From Leucobacter sp. PH1c (GTDB lineage Bacteria > Actinomycetota > Actinomycetes > Actinomycetales > Microbacteriaceae): 54,533 nt of DNA. Under the pieces are notes generated by a model. The model saw only the letters and a program-made list of their open reading frames with translations, was not told the origin of the DNA and did not search any database. Made by a program: the position numbers and the translations under genes. The stretch lies in contig NZ_AYMV01000005.1 in NCBI RefSeq assembly GCF_000633415.1, positions 1 through 54,533 on the forward strand, read 5' to 3'. This document shows positions 14,727 to 24,157 of the stretch, one piece after another. How positions within the stretch are numbered: position 1 is the first letter of the stretch; each line of letters opens with the position of its first letter.

Positions 14727-15416
14727 CTACTCGCAGCCGACGCCGTCGCCGTCGCGGTCGAGATGCGGGCCGTACCCGGGGTCGCCGATGTAGACGGGCG
14801 CGGCACCCGCGTTTCGCGCCTCCGTGCAGTTGCGGAAGGACGTGGTTCCGGTCGGCTCCGGGGGTGCGGAGAGGAACGAGCGCGGAGCGGATGCCGCCTC
14901 TGCGGCCTGCGTGGCTTCCGCCGCGAGCGCCTCGGCGGTCTCGGCCCGCGTCGTGGCCTCCTGCGCGCGCCCCTCCGCCTCCTTCGCCCGCGCTTCGGCA
15001 TCGCTGTGCTTCTGCGCGAGCTTCTGCTGCTCCGACGCGTGGGTCTTCTGCTGCTCGGCGAGCCGCTCCTCGACGTCGGCGAGCTCCGCCCGTGCGTCGT
15101 CGAGGGCCGCCGCGTCCGCGGCCGCGCTCTCGGTCGCGGCGATGAGCTCCTGCTCGAGCCGTTCGACGTCGGCCCGGGTCTCGGCGTTCAGTGCAGCTCC
15201 CGAGCCGCCGAGCACGAGGCCGACGACGCCCGCGGTGACCGCGACCCAGAGCGGAGTGCGGCGCTTTCGCCGCTGCGGGGCGCTCGGTGCGGGCTCTTCC
15301 GCGAGCGGGTCCGCGCCGAGGGGCCGGACGCGCGCGGTCCACTGCGTGCCGTCCCAGTAGCGCTCCTCGGTCGGATCGTCGGGATTCGGGTACCAGTTGG
15401 CGGCGGGCGTGCTCAT
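14727..15416 (-). CDS. DUF2510 / coiled-coil / excalibur calcium-binding membrane protein
   Basis: 229 residues in four parts. There is an N-terminal DUF2510 motif (NWYPNPDDPTEERYWDGTQW, 7-26), a Lys/Arg-flanked membrane helix (about 55-77), and a long Ala/Glu/Lys coiled coil (about 80-178). A C-terminal excalibur domain (194-229) has the calcium-loop DRDGDGVGCE and a paired Cys in RNCTEA. The topology is probably DUF2510 in the cytoplasm with coiled coil and excalibur outside. Excalibur domains occur on surface nucleases and cell-wall proteins; no enzymatic domain is present here, so its function is unknown. The ATG at 15416 has CAGGAT exactly 6 nt upstream, again a leaderless arrangement. 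A much longer open frame upstream is antisense noise over the next gene. Confidence 0.87.
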   Translation of the reverse strand: MSTPAANWYPNPDDPTEERYWDGTQWTARVRPLGADPLAEEPAPSAPQRRKRRTPLWVAVTAGVVGLVLGGSGAALNAETRADVERLEQELIAATESAAADAAALDDARAELADVEERLAEQQKTHASEQQKLAQKHSDAEARAKEAEGRAQEATTRAETAEALAAEATQAAEAASAPRSFLSAPPEPTGTTSFRNCTEARNAGAAPVYIGDPGYGPHLDRDGDGVGCE

Positions 15417-15497
15417 GCCCCCATCCTGCCAGTGCTGTGCAAAAGCAACGAATTGCCTGTGGTTGGCGCGGGGTGGCCGCGGGCGTACGCTGAACCC

Positions 15498-16058
15498 ATG
15501 AGCGAACTCGACACCCGGCTCCGCGCCCTCCCCGCGTTCCCCCACCCGCTCCCCGTGCTCGATCCTGGCAGCGTTCCCGAGGATCCCGACGCGCTGTTCC
15601 TCGCGTGGCTCGACGCGGCCATCGCGAGCGGCGAGCGCCAGCCGCACTCCATGGCCTTCGCGACCGTGCGCCCGGACGGCATGCCCGTGGCCCGCACGCT
15701 CATCCTCAAGGATCTCGACGCGCACGGGTACCACTTCTCCACGCACCGCACCTCGCGGAAGGGGCTCGAGCTCGCCGCCGATCCGCGCTGCTCGATGCTC
15801 TTCTTCTGGCGCGAGACGGGCCGCCAGGTGCGCGTGACGGGCGAGGCCGTCGCGCTCGATGACGAGATCACGCAGCGCGACTGGGCGGGCCGCCCGAGCT
15901 ACACGGGGGAGCCCAACCCCGATTGGCAGCGCTACGCGCTGCGGGCGAGCGAGTTCGAGTTCATGCAGGCGCGGGAGGACCGGCAGCACACGCGGATCGA
16001 GTACCTGCGCGGTGCGTCCGGGTGGACGCACGCCCCCGTGGGTACCCCCGCCGGCTGA
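15498..16058 (+). CDS. Pyridoxamine 5'-phosphate oxidase family protein
   Basis: 186 residues. The FMN-binding split-barrel signature is clear: SMAFATVRPDGMPVARTLILKD, YHFSTHRTSRKGLELAADPRCSMLFFW and RQVRVTGEA. PdxH-type enzymes oxidise pyridoxamine or pyridoxine phosphate to PLP with FMN. This protein is shorter than typical PdxH (about 210-220), and its C-terminal region (DWQRYALRASEFEFMQAREDRQ) lacks the usual PdxH SR-x-S-x-Q segment. It may therefore be a PNPOx-like flavin reductase/oxidase rather than true PdxH. TACGCT lies exactly 6 nt before the ATG, consistent with a leaderless start. It converges on the GH114 gene. Confidence 0.83.
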   Translation: MSELDTRLRALPAFPHPLPVLDPGSVPEDPDALFLAWLDAAIASGERQPHSMAFATVRPDGMPVARTLILKDLDAHGYHFSTHRTSRKGLELAADPRCSMLFFWRETGRQVRVTGEAVALDDEITQRDWAGRPSYTGEPNPDWQRYALRASEFEFMQAREDRQHTRIEYLRGASGWTHAPVGTPAG

Positions 16059-16067
16059 GCGCGCGCG

Positions 16068-16097
16068 GCACCGCGCTCACGGCGCCGCGCGCGGTGC
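16068..16097. terminator. GC hairpin between convergent genes
   Basis: GCACCGCGC (16068-16076) pairs with GCGCGGTGC (16089-16097), with a 12-nt loop. No T-tract follows; it is a possible bidirectional terminator for the PNPOx-family and GH114 genes. Confidence 0.4.
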
Positions 16098-16132
16098 TCC
16101 GAGTGCCGCGCCCGAGGCGCCGCGCCGCGAAA

Positions 16133-17032
16133 TCAGTGGGGGCAGAGGGCGAAGGCGTAGTCGGCGGAGCCGCGGGCGGCGAGCCCGCGATCCCGCAGCA
16201 CGAGCGACGCGGGCGCCCCGGGATCGTCGCACATCTCGGCGAAGCTGCGCGGCAGCTCGTCGGTGTACTCGATGTCGATGACGTGCGCGCCGTACTGCTC
16301 CGTGTACCGCTCGCACTCCCCGAACACGAGGCACTCCTCCGTCACGGCGAAGTCGAATCCCGCGTGCGAGCGCATGAGCTCCGCGTCGTCGGCCGCGTTC
16401 TTCTGCCCGGCGGCGAGCCCCGCGTCGTGCGCGACGGCGACGAGCGCCCGGGCGAGCTCGACGTTGTCCGCCCGCGCGAGCGCCCCCGCCGAGCGCGAGT
16501 ACGTGTCGAGGTTGTCGAACTCGACGGCGGCGAAGCCGCGCTCCGCGCACCCCTCGATCCAGGGGCTCACGGTGCGCACGATCGCGTCGCGCCGATCGGC
16601 CGTGCGGGTGTCGAGCAGCACCTCGTCGGGCCAGGCCGGATCGTGGACCAGCGCTCCAGCGTCGTCGCGGAGCAGCGTCTCGTCGGGCCAGCGCCCGAGC
16701 TCGCCTGGCTGGGTCTGGAAGCCGTTCACGTAGCAGATGGAGTAGACCCCGGGCTCGGGCTCGGCCGTGCGGTCGCGCGCCACGATCGTGACGGCGGGAT
16801 CGGGGCGGTACGCGCCGCCGAGCTGGTAGTCGGGCGGGCCGCCGGCCGGCGGGAGCGCGATCCCCGCCCGGGGCTCGGCCGCCCCGCCGGTCTCGGGAGC
16901 TGCGCCGCTCGCGCAGCCGCTCAGGAGGAGGGCCGACGCGAGCACCGCTGCGCTCGCCCCGGCGGCCGCGCCGGCGAGCGCTCCCCGGCGTGGTCGTGCG
17001 CCCCTGCCCGACGCGTGCCGCTCGATCCTCAT
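16133..17032 (-). CDS. Glycoside hydrolase family 114-like lipoprotein (endo-alpha-1,4-polygalactosaminidase type)
   Basis: 299 residues. A signal peptide ends in the lipobox LLLSGCAS, so the mature protein should be lipid-anchored outside the cell. The body has GH114 features: a YQLGG..Y start, ICYVNGFQTQPGE, EVLLDTRTADRRDAIV, the acidic strand GFAAVEFDNLDTY, GLAAGQKNAADD, FAVTEECLVFGEC and VIDIEYTD. Family members cut alpha-1,4-polygalactosamine or related exopolysaccharides. The acidic residues in EFDNLD and TEEC are likely catalytic candidates. The start has GATACT exactly 6 nt upstream. It diverges from the hydroxyacid dehydrogenase gene with only 77 bp between them. A role in remodelling its own or a competitor's exopolysaccharide is inference. 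Confidence 0.83.
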   Translation of the reverse strand: MRIERHASGRGARPRRGALAGAAAGASAAVLASALLLSGCASGAAPETGGAAEPRAGIALPPAGGPPDYQLGGAYRPDPAVTIVARDRTAEPEPGVYSICYVNGFQTQPGELGRWPDETLLRDDAGALVHDPAWPDEVLLDTRTADRRDAIVRTVSPWIEGCAERGFAAVEFDNLDTYSRSAGALARADNVELARALVAVAHDAGLAAGQKNAADDAELMRSHAGFDFAVTEECLVFGECERYTEQYGAHVIDIEYTDELPRSFAEMCDDPGAPASLVLRDRGLAARGSADYAFALCPH

Positions 17033-17097
17033 GCCCCCAGTATCGCGGACGCGAGGATCCGGCCCGCAGCGATCCGGACACCGCGCGGCCGCGGCGA

Positions 17098-17103
17098 TAC
17101 ACT
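17098..17103 (+). promoter_or_regulatory. -10-like element TACACT, leaderless position
   Basis: TACACT ends 6 nt before the ATG at 17110. It faces away from GATACT at 17039-17044, which lies 6 nt from the divergent GH114 start, so the 77-bp gap holds two back-to-back leaderless promoters. Confidence 0.5.
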
Positions 17104-17109
17104 CGGGGT

Positions 17110-18048
17110 ATGAGTGACCTCGTCGTCTCCCTGCCCGCTGAAGGCCTGCGCGAAGCCCTGGGGGAGGTGCCCGGCGTCGAATTCGTCGAGTGGGATCTCG
17201 TCGGCCCGGCCCCGCGCGAGCGCATCGACATCGTCGTGCCGCCGTACTGGGGCGGCACGCGGCAGCTCGCGGCCCTCGCGGACGTCGAGACTCGGCTCGT
17301 GCAGTGGCAGTCGATCGGTTTCAACGGCGTCGCGAAGCACCTGCCCGAGGGAGTGCCGCTCGCGAACGCCGCGACCGTGCACGAGACCTCGACCGCCGAG
17401 CTCGCGCTCGCGCTGACGCTCGCCGCGCAGCGGGGCATCCCCGAGTTCGTGCGCGCGGGCGACGCGCACCGCTGGGAGCTGCGCTCGTTCCCGAGCCTCG
17501 CGGACCGGCGCGTGCTCATCGTCGGGTACGGCGGGGTCTCGCAGGCCGTCGAGGCGCGCCTCGCGGGCTTTGAGACCCGCATCACCCGGCTCGCCCGCAC
17601 GGCCCGCGAGGAGCGGAACCTCGCGGGCGAGACGGTGCAGGTGCGGGGCTTCGCCGAGCTGGGCGATGCGCTCGCCGACGCGGAGATCGTGATCGTGGCC
17701 GTGCCGCTCACGGATGAGACGCGCGGCATGTTCGGCGCCGCCGAGCTCGCGCGCATGCCCGACGGCGCCCTGCTCGTGAACGTGGCTCGCGGCCCCGTGG
17801 TCGATACCGATGCGCTCGTCGCTGAGCTCACCGCCGGTCGGCTCCGGGCAGCGCTCGACGTGACCGATCCCGAGCCGCTGCCCGCCGATCACCCGCTCTG
17901 GGACTGCCCCGGTGCGCTCATCAGCCCGCACGTCGGCGGCGACTCGACCGCGATGCTGCCCCGGATGGTGGCGCTGATTCGACGCCAGATCGGGAAGCTC
18001 CAGGCGGGCGAGCGGCCCGAGAATCTCGTGCTGGGGGAGTGGCGCTGA
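17110..18048 (+). CDS. D-isomer-specific 2-hydroxyacid dehydrogenase family protein
   Basis: 312 residues. The NAD-binding region reads VLIVGYGGVSQAVEARL (135-151); the third glycine of the usual G-x-G-x-x-G is Ser. The catalytic set is present: R227 (NVARGPVVDTDAL), E255 (DVTDPEPLPADHPLW) and H274 (ISPHVGGDS). Members interconvert 2-keto acids and D-2-hydroxy acids using NAD(P)H; the substrate cannot be read from sequence. The neighbouring APC permease 192 bp downstream could supply an amino acid whose keto acid is handled here, but no direct operon link is visible. The ATG at 17110 is chosen because it begins the domain and has TACACT exactly 6 nt upstream. Confidence 0.88.
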   Translation: MSDLVVSLPAEGLREALGEVPGVEFVEWDLVGPAPRERIDIVVPPYWGGTRQLAALADVETRLVQWQSIGFNGVAKHLPEGVPLANAATVHETSTAELALALTLAAQRGIPEFVRAGDAHRWELRSFPSLADRRVLIVGYGGVSQAVEARLAGFETRITRLARTAREERNLAGETVQVRGFAELGDALADAEIVIVAVPLTDETRGMFGAAELARMPDGALLVNVARGPVVDTDALVAELTAGRLRAALDVTDPEPLPADHPLWDCPGALISPHVGGDSTAMLPRMVALIRRQIGKLQAGERPENLVLGEWR

Positions 18049-18111
18049 CGCGCGCCGTCCGGACGGGCGCCGTGCCGCCGCGCTGATCCCGCCTCCCGCG
18101 CCAGGTGAGGC

Positions 18112-18143
18112 GTGCACAGTGCGCGCGGCGCCCCGCTGTGCAC
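18112..18143. repeat. 8-bp inverted repeat upstream of the APC permease
   Basis: GTGCACAG (18112-18119) and CTGTGCAC (18136-18143) lie about 97 bp before the permease start. It could be a terminator for the upstream dehydrogenase gene or an operator; no T-tract follows. Confidence 0.4.
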
Positions 18144-18239
18144 ACGCGCTGTTCCCGGCTGCATCCGCGGGTCTATGCTCGCTCCAGCGGGGATACTTCG
18201 GTGCCCCGGATCAGTGTCGATCCGAAAGGAACACAGCGC

Positions 18240-19748
18240 ATGTCCGCCACCCCACCCACCGGTCGCCTCGCCGACGACGAGCATCTCGCCGTCCTCGGCT
18301 ACGAGGGCAAGTTCGACCGCTCCATGAGCCTGTGGGCGAACTTCGCCCTCGGCTTCACCTACCTCTCGCCCCTCGTGGGCGTCTACTCGCTCTTCGCGAC
18401 CGCGCTCGCGACGGGCGGCCCGCCCTCCATCTGGTGGATCGTGATCGTTGCGTGCGGGCAGATGCTCGTCGCACTCGTGTTCGGCGAGGTCGTCTCCCAG
18501 TACCCGATCCACGGCGGCATCTACCCGTGGGCCCGGCGCCTCTGGGGGCGCCGCTACGCGTGGCTCGCGGCCTGGGTCTACATCTGGGCGATGATCGTGA
18601 CGATCACGGCCGTCGCCGAGTTCGGCGCCGGCTTCATCACGAGCCTGTTCGGGATCACGCTCACGCCCGAGTCGACGCTGTTCACCGGCCTCGGGCTGCT
18701 GCTGCTCGCCCTGCTCATCAACTTCTCGGGGACGAAGTGGCTCGCCCGCATCGCGCGCATCGGGCTCTTCGCCGAGCTGATCGGCGTGATCGGCCTCGGC
18801 CTCTACCTGCTGCTCTTCCAGCGCAAGCACTCGTTCGGGGTCTTCTTCGACACGATGGGCACGGAGGGCGACGGCTCGTACCTGCCCGTCTTCCTCGCCT
18901 CCGCGATCGCGGGCCTCTTCCTGTTCTACGGCTTCGAGGCCTGCGGCGACGTGGCCGAGGAGGTGTCGGATCCCGCGCGGCGGATCCCGCGCGCCATGCT
19001 CATGACGATCGTCGTCGGCGCGGTCTCCGCTCTGTTCTCGTTCGCGGGCTACGTGCTCGCCGCACCGAACCTGGAGGCGATCGTCGCGGGTGAGGAGGGG
19101 GATCCGATCCCGGCCATCCTCGAGGCGACGCTCGGCACGGTCGGCGCGAAGGTGTTCCTCGTGATCGCGATCCTCGCCTTCATCTCCTGCGTGCTCAGCC
19201 TGCAGGCCGCCGCGAGCCGCCTGCTGTACTCCTTCGCCCGCGACGGCATGCTCCCCGGGCACCGCTGGCTCTCGCGCGTCTCCGAGCGCAGCAAGGTCCC
19301 CACGAACGCGCTCATCGTCGCCTGCACCGTGCCGGCGCTCATCTGCGTGCTCATCTACTTCAACGAGGGGATCCTCGTCCCGGTCACGTCGTTCGCGATC
19401 CTCGGGATCTACTTCTCCTTCCACATGGTCGTGTTCGCGTCGCTCAAGCAGCGGTTCCAGGGCTGGCGCCCCGCCGGCCCGTTCAACCTGCGCGGCTTCG
19501 GCATCGTGGTGAACGTGCTCGCGCTCGCGTACGGCGTCTTCGCCATGATCCTGCTCGGCCGGCCGGGTGAGACCGGTGACTTCTTCACCGACTACGTGGT
19601 GCTGATCGGCCTCGGCGTCGTGCTCGTCACGGGGCTGCTCTACCTGTTCATTGCCCGCCCGGATCGCCTCTCGACGGCGCCCTCGGGTGACGCGAAGGCG
19701 GTCGCGGAGGAGATCCGCCGCCGCACGTGCCAGGTGCCGGTGCAGTAG
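18240..19748 (+). CDS. APC-superfamily amino acid permease
   Basis: 502 residues with about 12 hydrophobic helices. Helix 1 has the unwound-segment motif ALGFTYLSPLVGVYSLF, followed by QYPIHGGIYPWARRLWGRRYAWLAAWVY, typical of APC/ACT amino acid and GABA/choline-type permeases. Further conserved features are FYGFEACGDVAEEVSDPARRIPRAM and LQAAASRLLYSFARDGMLPG. It should import an amino acid or amine across the membrane by proton coupling. The next gene is an SSADH-like aldehyde dehydrogenase in the same direction, so GABA or a related omega-amino acid is a reasonable substrate guess. A strong palindromic hairpin separates them. GAAAGGA precedes the ATG at 18240. Confidence 0.88.
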   Translation: MSATPPTGRLADDEHLAVLGYEGKFDRSMSLWANFALGFTYLSPLVGVYSLFATALATGGPPSIWWIVIVACGQMLVALVFGEVVSQYPIHGGIYPWARRLWGRRYAWLAAWVYIWAMIVTITAVAEFGAGFITSLFGITLTPESTLFTGLGLLLLALLINFSGTKWLARIARIGLFAELIGVIGLGLYLLLFQRKHSFGVFFDTMGTEGDGSYLPVFLASAIAGLFLFYGFEACGDVAEEVSDPARRIPRAMLMTIVVGAVSALFSFAGYVLAAPNLEAIVAGEEGDPIPAILEATLGTVGAKVFLVIAILAFISCVLSLQAAASRLLYSFARDGMLPGHRWLSRVSERSKVPTNALIVACTVPALICVLIYFNEGILVPVTSFAILGIYFSFHMVVFASLKQRFQGWRPAGPFNLRGFGIVVNVLALAYGVFAMILLGRPGETGDFFTDYVVLIGLGVVLVTGLLYLFIARPDRLSTAPSGDAKAVAEEIRRRTCQVPVQ

Positions 19749-19781
19749 CCGGCAGGGAGGCGGGGCGCGGCCCCGAAGCCC

Positions 19782-19815
19782 CGGGCCCGGGCGGGAGATC
19801 TCCCGCCTGGGCCCG
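19782..19815 (+). terminator. 17-bp palindromic hairpin between permease and dehydrogenase genes
   Basis: Positions 19782-19798 are complementary to 19799-19815 with one G-T mismatch, centred on AGATCT. There is no T-tract, so it may be an attenuator or terminator of the permease transcript. Confidence 0.5.
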
Positions 19816-19938
19816 CCGCTGTCTGGCAGTTGCCGGACTTTCGCGAGCCGGGGGTCGAATTCCCCCGGGCCGGGGTGCGACGATAGGGGGACAGGCGCAG
19901 ACTATGCGTGCTGAACACTAGACAGGAAACGATAAATA

Positions 19939-21315
19939 ATGGCGAAGTATCGAGTTCAGAACCCAGCGACGGGCGAGATTGTCGAGACCTTCGAATCCGC
20001 GACCGACGCGCAGATCGAGCAGACGCTCGCTGCGTCCGATGCCGTGTACCGCGAGTGGCGCGAGAGGAGCGTGCAGGAGCGCGCCGCCGTCGTGAAGCGC
20101 GTGGCCGAGCTCTTCGAGGAGCGCAAGGACGAGCTTGCGCGCATCATCGCGACCGAGATGGGCAAGTCGCTCGCCGAGTCGATCGACGAGGTCGAGTTCG
20201 CGCGCGACATCATCGAGTACTACGCGGTCTACGGGCCGGGCCTCATCACCGACGTCGAGATCCCGAGCACGATCCCGGGCAAGGCGCTCATTGAGCAGAA
20301 GCCGATCGGCGCGCTGCTCGGCGTGATGCCCTGGAACTTCCCCTACTACCAGGTCGCCCGCTTCGCGGCGCCGAACCTGCTGCTCGGCAACACGATCATC
20401 CTGAAGCACGCGGACATCTGCGCGCGGTCCTCCCTCACGATCCAGGAGATCATGGAGGAGGCCGGCGTTCCCGTCGGCGGCTACCAGAACGTGTTCGCCT
20501 CGCACGATCAGATCGCGACGATGATCGCCGATCCGCGGGTGCAGGGCGTCTCGCTGACCGGCTCCGAGCGGGCCGGCGCGATCATCGGCGCCCAGGCCGG
20601 CAGCCACCTCAAGAAGTGCGTGCTCGAGCTCGGCGGCATCGACCCGATGGTCGTGCTCGACAGCGACGACGTCGCAGCCGTCGCGGCCGAGGCGTGGAAC
20701 TTCCGCACGTACAACGGCGGCCAGGTCTGCAACTCGAACAAGCGCCTCATCGTGATGGACGACATCTACGACGAGTTCGTCGCCGAACTCGTGAAGCTCG
20801 CCGAGGGCCTCGTGCCCGGCGACCAGATGACGCTCGAGGCCGGCCAGTACGCGCCGCTCTCCACCCGCACCGCGGCCGAGACCGTGCACGCGCAGGTGCA
20901 GCAGGCCGTCGCGGAGGGCGCGACGCTGCTCGCCGGCGGGGTGCTCTCCGAGGGGCCGGGCGCCTACTACTCGCCCGCGGTGCTGACGGGCGTGCCCCGC
21001 GAGGCCCCCTCGTACGGCGAGGAGATCTTCGGACCCGTCGCGACCGTCTACAAGGTGTCGAGCGACGAGGAGGCTCTCGAGCTCGCGAACGACTGCGCGC
21101 TCGGCCTGGGCGGCTCGGTCTTCTCGACCGATGAGGCTCGCGCAACGCGGGTGGCCTCGCGCCTCGAGGTCGGCATGGCCCACGTGAACACGATCGCGGC
21201 GGAGGCCGCGGAGCTGCCCTTCGGCGGCGTGAAGCGCTCCGGCTTCGGCCGCGAGATGGGCCCGGTCGGCATCGGCGAGTTCGCCAACCGCCGACTCTTC
21301 TTCACCGCGAAGTAG
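19939..21315 (+). CDS. gabD: NAD(P)-dependent aldehyde dehydrogenase, succinate-semialdehyde dehydrogenase type
   Basis: 458 residues with all ALDH landmarks: MPWNFPYYQ (N133), the K156 motif TIILKHAD, SLTGSERAG, the general base E230 in LELGGIDP, the nucleophile C264 in NGGQVCNSNKR, and EEIFGPV. Length and motifs match the short SSADH (YneI/GabD) branch that oxidises succinate semialdehyde to succinate in GABA breakdown. The upstream APC permease and the glutamate decarboxylase gene at about 50 kb fit GABA turnover, but related aldehydes cannot be excluded. AGGAAA lies before the ATG. A strong hairpin follows. Confidence 0.86.
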   Translation: MAKYRVQNPATGEIVETFESATDAQIEQTLAASDAVYREWRERSVQERAAVVKRVAELFEERKDELARIIATEMGKSLAESIDEVEFARDIIEYYAVYGPGLITDVEIPSTIPGKALIEQKPIGALLGVMPWNFPYYQVARFAAPNLLLGNTIILKHADICARSSLTIQEIMEEAGVPVGGYQNVFASHDQIATMIADPRVQGVSLTGSERAGAIIGAQAGSHLKKCVLELGGIDPMVVLDSDDVAAVAAEAWNFRTYNGGQVCNSNKRLIVMDDIYDEFVAELVKLAEGLVPGDQMTLEAGQYAPLSTRTAAETVHAQVQQAVAEGATLLAGGVLSEGPGAYYSPAVLTGVPREAPSYGEEIFGPVATVYKVSSDEEALELANDCALGLGGSVFSTDEARATRVASRLEVGMAHVNTIAAEAAELPFGGVKRSGFGREMGPVGIGEFANRRLFFTAK

Positions 21316-21324
21316 TTCGGACCG

Positions 21325-21364
21325 CGCAGGGCCCGCCCCCGGGAGACCGGGGGCGGGCCCTGCG
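21325..21364 (+). terminator. Strong GC hairpin after the aldehyde dehydrogenase gene
   Basis: The stem is 16-18 bp (21325-21342 with 21347-21364) with a 4-nt loop. It separates the dehydrogenase transcript from glycyl-tRNA synthetase. No long T-tract is present. Confidence 0.65.
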
Positions 21365-21494
21365 GCGTCCCCGGGCGGGATCGCCCGGCATGCGCCGCCC
21401 GGATCCCCCGATCAGGAACGAGAGTAGACTGGGCTGATGCCGGCCGAGGCCGGTTCCCAAGATCCCCGCTTGCACCTTGGAGTGACACACGAAC

Positions 21495-22880
21495 ATGGCT
21501 GAACAGTCCCGCCTTGATAAGGTCATCGCCCTCGCCCGCCACCGCGGCTTCGTCTTCCAGGCGGGTGAGATCTACGGCGGATCTCGCTCCGCATGGGACT
21601 ACGGCCCGCTCGGCACGGCGCTGAAGGAGAACATCAAGCGCCAGTGGTGGAAGACCATGGTGCAGAAGCGCGACGACGTCGTGGGTATCGACTCGAGCGT
21701 CATCCTCCCGAAGCAGGTCTGGGAGGCCTCCGGCCACGTCGAGGTCTTCAGCGACCCGCTCGTCGAGTGCCTCCAGTGCCACAAGCGCTACCGCGAGGAC
21801 CACCTCATCGAGGAGTTCGAGGAGAAGAAGGGCCGCGCTCCCGAGGGCGGCCTCGCCGAGATCGTCTGCACCAACTGCGGCACCCGCGGCCAGTGGACCG
21901 AGCCCCGCGCGTTCTCGGGCCTCCTGAAGACCTACCTCGGCCCCGTCGATGACGAGGCCGGGATGCACTACCTCCGCCCCGAGACGGCGCAGGGCATCTT
22001 CGTGAACTTCGCGAACGTGCTCCAGGCCGCGCGCATGAAGCCCCCGTTCGGCATCGGCCAGATCGGTAAGAGCTTCCGCAACGAGATCACGCCGGGCAAC
22101 TTCATCTTCCGCACCCGCGAGTTCGAGCAGATGGAGATGGAGTTCTTCGTCGAGCCGGGCACGGACGAGGAGTGGCAGGAGTACTGGATGGCCGAGCGCA
22201 TGCGCTGGTACACCGACCTCGGCATCGACGCGGACAACCTGCGCTTCTACGAGCACCCGCAGGAGAAGCTCTCGCACTACTCGAAGCGCACCGCGGACAT
22301 CGAGTACCGCTTCGGCTTCACGGGCAGCGAGTGGGGCGAGCTCGAGGGCATCGCGAACCGCACGAACTTCGACCTCTCGACGCACTCGGAGCACTCGGGC
22401 AAGGACCTGAGCTTCTTCGACCAGACGAAGAACGAGCGCTACACGCCGTACGTGATCGAGCCCGCGGCCGGCCTCACCCGCTCGCTCATGGCCTTCCTCG
22501 TCGACGCGTACCGCGAGGAGGAGGTGCCGAACGCCAAGGGCGGCACCGACAAGCGGACGCTGCTCGCGCTCGACCCGCGCCTCGCGCCCGTCAAGGTGGC
22601 CGTGCTGCCCCTCAGCCGCAACGAGGCGCTCTCGCCCGCCGCGCGCGAGATCGCTCAGGACCTCCGCGAGGACTGGAACGTCGACTTCGACGACTCGGGC
22701 GCCATCGGCCGCCGGTACCGCCGCCAGGACGAGATCGGCACGCCGTTCTGCGTCACCGTCGACTTCGACTCGCTCGAGGACAACGCCGTGACCGTGCGCG
22801 AGCGCGACACGATGCAGCAGGAGCGCGTGCCCCGCGCCGAGCTGCACGCGTACCTCGCGGCGCGTCTCCGCGGCGCCTAG
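21495..22880 (+). CDS. glyS: Glycyl-tRNA synthetase, alpha2 type
   Basis: 461 residues, the expected length of a dimeric class II GlyRS. Motif 2 is seen in [33 protein letters not shown] (read in parts), with zinc-type pairs CLQCHKRY and CTNCGTR. The C-terminal anticodon-binding domain contains [10 protein letters not shown] and [18 protein letters not shown]. It attaches glycine to tRNA-Gly in the cytoplasm. It stands alone between two hairpins, so it is likely monocistronic. No T-box-like leader is apparent in the 130-bp upstream region. Confidence 0.97.
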   Translation: MAEQSRLDKVIALARHRGFVFQAGEIYGGSRSAWDYGPLGTALKENIKRQWWKTMVQKRDDVVGIDSSVILPKQVWEASGHVEVFSDPLVECLQCHKRYREDHLIEEFEEKKGRAPEGGLAEIVCTNCGTRGQWTEPRAFSGLLKTYLGPVDDEAGMHYLRPETAQGIFVNFANVLQAARMKPPFGIGQIGKSFRNEITPGNFIFRTREFEQMEMEFFVEPGTDEEWQEYWMAERMRWYTDLGIDADNLRFYEHPQEKLSHYSKRTADIEYRFGFTGSEWGELEGIANRTNFDLSTHSEHSGKDLSFFDQTKNERYTPYVIEPAAGLTRSLMAFLVDAYREEEVPNAKGGTDKRTLLALDPRLAPVKVAVLPLSRNEALSPAAREIAQDLREDWNVDFDDSGAIGRRYRRQDEIGTPFCVTVDFDSLEDNAVTVRERDTMQQERVPRAELHAYLAARLRGA

Positions 22881-22910
22881 GCCCGGATCGCGGCGCGAGC
22901 CGCACCGCCT

Positions 22911-22954
22911 CGCGACAGCCCCGGACCGGGAACGGTCCGGGGCTGTCGCGTTTT
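22911..22954 (+). terminator. Rho-independent terminator of glyS
   Basis: A perfect 18-bp stem (22911-22928 with 22933-22950) with a GGAA tetraloop is followed by TTTT (22951-22954). Confidence 0.92.
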
Positions 22955-23038
22955 CGGGCGGGGTCGATCCCGGCCCGGATCTGGGGTGTTCTCGGGCTGA
23001 GCCGAGACGCCCCAGGGGAGAGGTGGGACAATGGACGC

Positions 23039-24157
23039 ATGACGAGCAATGGACCGGAGCTCCCCGCCCAGCCCGAACCCGCCCCGCAGGATCCCGCGCC
23101 GCAGGGTTCCCCGCCGCCCCAGCAGTGGGCCTGGGCGCAGCAGGCCCCCGTGCAGGTGCAGACCGTGGAGACCGAGCCCCTCGAGTACCACCGGCTGCTC
23201 CGCGGCATGCAGGGCTACCGCTGGTGGAAGCCCTTGCTCCTGCTGCTGCTCTCGGGCGTCTACTTCGGCGTCTTCACGGTCGCCGTGACGCTCCTGTTCA
23301 TGCCGGTCGTGATGTTCCTCGACCCGAGCTACCTCACCGATGTCGCCACGGGCGCCTCCGAGATGATCGACACGCAGCGGCCCGTCTCCGTCGCCCTCAG
23401 CATGGTGTCGATCATCATCATGATCCCCGCCGTGCTCCTCGCGATGCTCTCGCTCGGGATCCGGCCCGTCGGCCGGGTCTGGTCGGTCGCGACCCGCATC
23501 CGCTGGGGCCTCCTCGCGCGGCTCTTCGCCGCCGCGGTGCTCTCCGTCGTCGTGATGAACGGCGTGGGGATCGGGATCCAGTTCCTCACCGACCCGTCCG
23601 CCGGAGCCATGGTCGCCGGTCCCGCTGCCGACTTCGACGCGAGCGCGGCGCTGTGGTCGCTGCTCCTCATCGTCCTGCTCGTCCCGTTCCAGGCCACGGC
23701 GGAGGAGGTCGTGTTCCGCGGGCTCTTCATGCAGGTGCTGGGCTCGTGGCTGAAGAACCCCTGGTTCGCGATCCTCATCCCGACGGTCGGCTTCGCCGCC
23801 GCGCACATCTACGACATCTGGGGCCTCGCGGCGGTGGGCCTCATGGGCGGCGTGGCCGCCTGGCTCACCTGGCGCACCGGCGGTCTCGAGGCCGCCATCG
23901 CGATCCACGTGGTGAACAACCTGATCGCGTTCGGTCTCATGACTGCGGCGGTCGGCGGCGAGACCGCCCAGACGGCCGACGGCGGCAGCATCAGCGGCGT
24001 GATCGGGGAGATCGCCGGGCTCGCGCTCTTCATCTGGCTGACCCTCCGGATCTGCGCGCGCGGCCGTCACGGCCGCACCCGCATCGACCTCGTGCAGCAG
24101 GCGGTGCCCGCCTGGCAGCCCGCCGCGCCGACCGTGCCGGGGGTGCAGCATGGTTGA
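23039..24157 (+). CDS. CPBP-family intramembrane glutamic endopeptidase
   Basis: 372 residues: a Pro/Gln-rich cytoplasmic head (1-50) and then about seven or eight membrane helices. CPBP/Abi motifs are present: EEVVFRG (E222, E223, R227), FAAAHIYD (H256) and AIHVVNN (H290, N294). These proteins cleave membrane substrates, for example type II CAAX-like processing, and some confer bacteriocin immunity. The start ATG has GACAAT 6 nt upstream. Its last 8 bp overlap the start of the HemY-like gene in another frame, so the two are translationally coupled. Confidence 0.88.
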   Translation: MTSNGPELPAQPEPAPQDPAPQGSPPPQQWAWAQQAPVQVQTVETEPLEYHRLLRGMQGYRWWKPLLLLLLSGVYFGVFTVAVTLLFMPVVMFLDPSYLTDVATGASEMIDTQRPVSVALSMVSIIIMIPAVLLAMLSLGIRPVGRVWSVATRIRWGLLARLFAAAVLSVVVMNGVGIGIQFLTDPSAGAMVAGPAADFDASAALWSLLLIVLLVPFQATAEEVVFRGLFMQVLGSWLKNPWFAILIPTVGFAAAHIYDIWGLAAVGLMGGVAAWLTWRTGGLEAAIAIHVVNNLIAFGLMTAAVGGETAQTADGGSISGVIGEIAGLALFIWLTLRICARGRHGRTRIDLVQQAVPAWQPAAPTVPGVQHG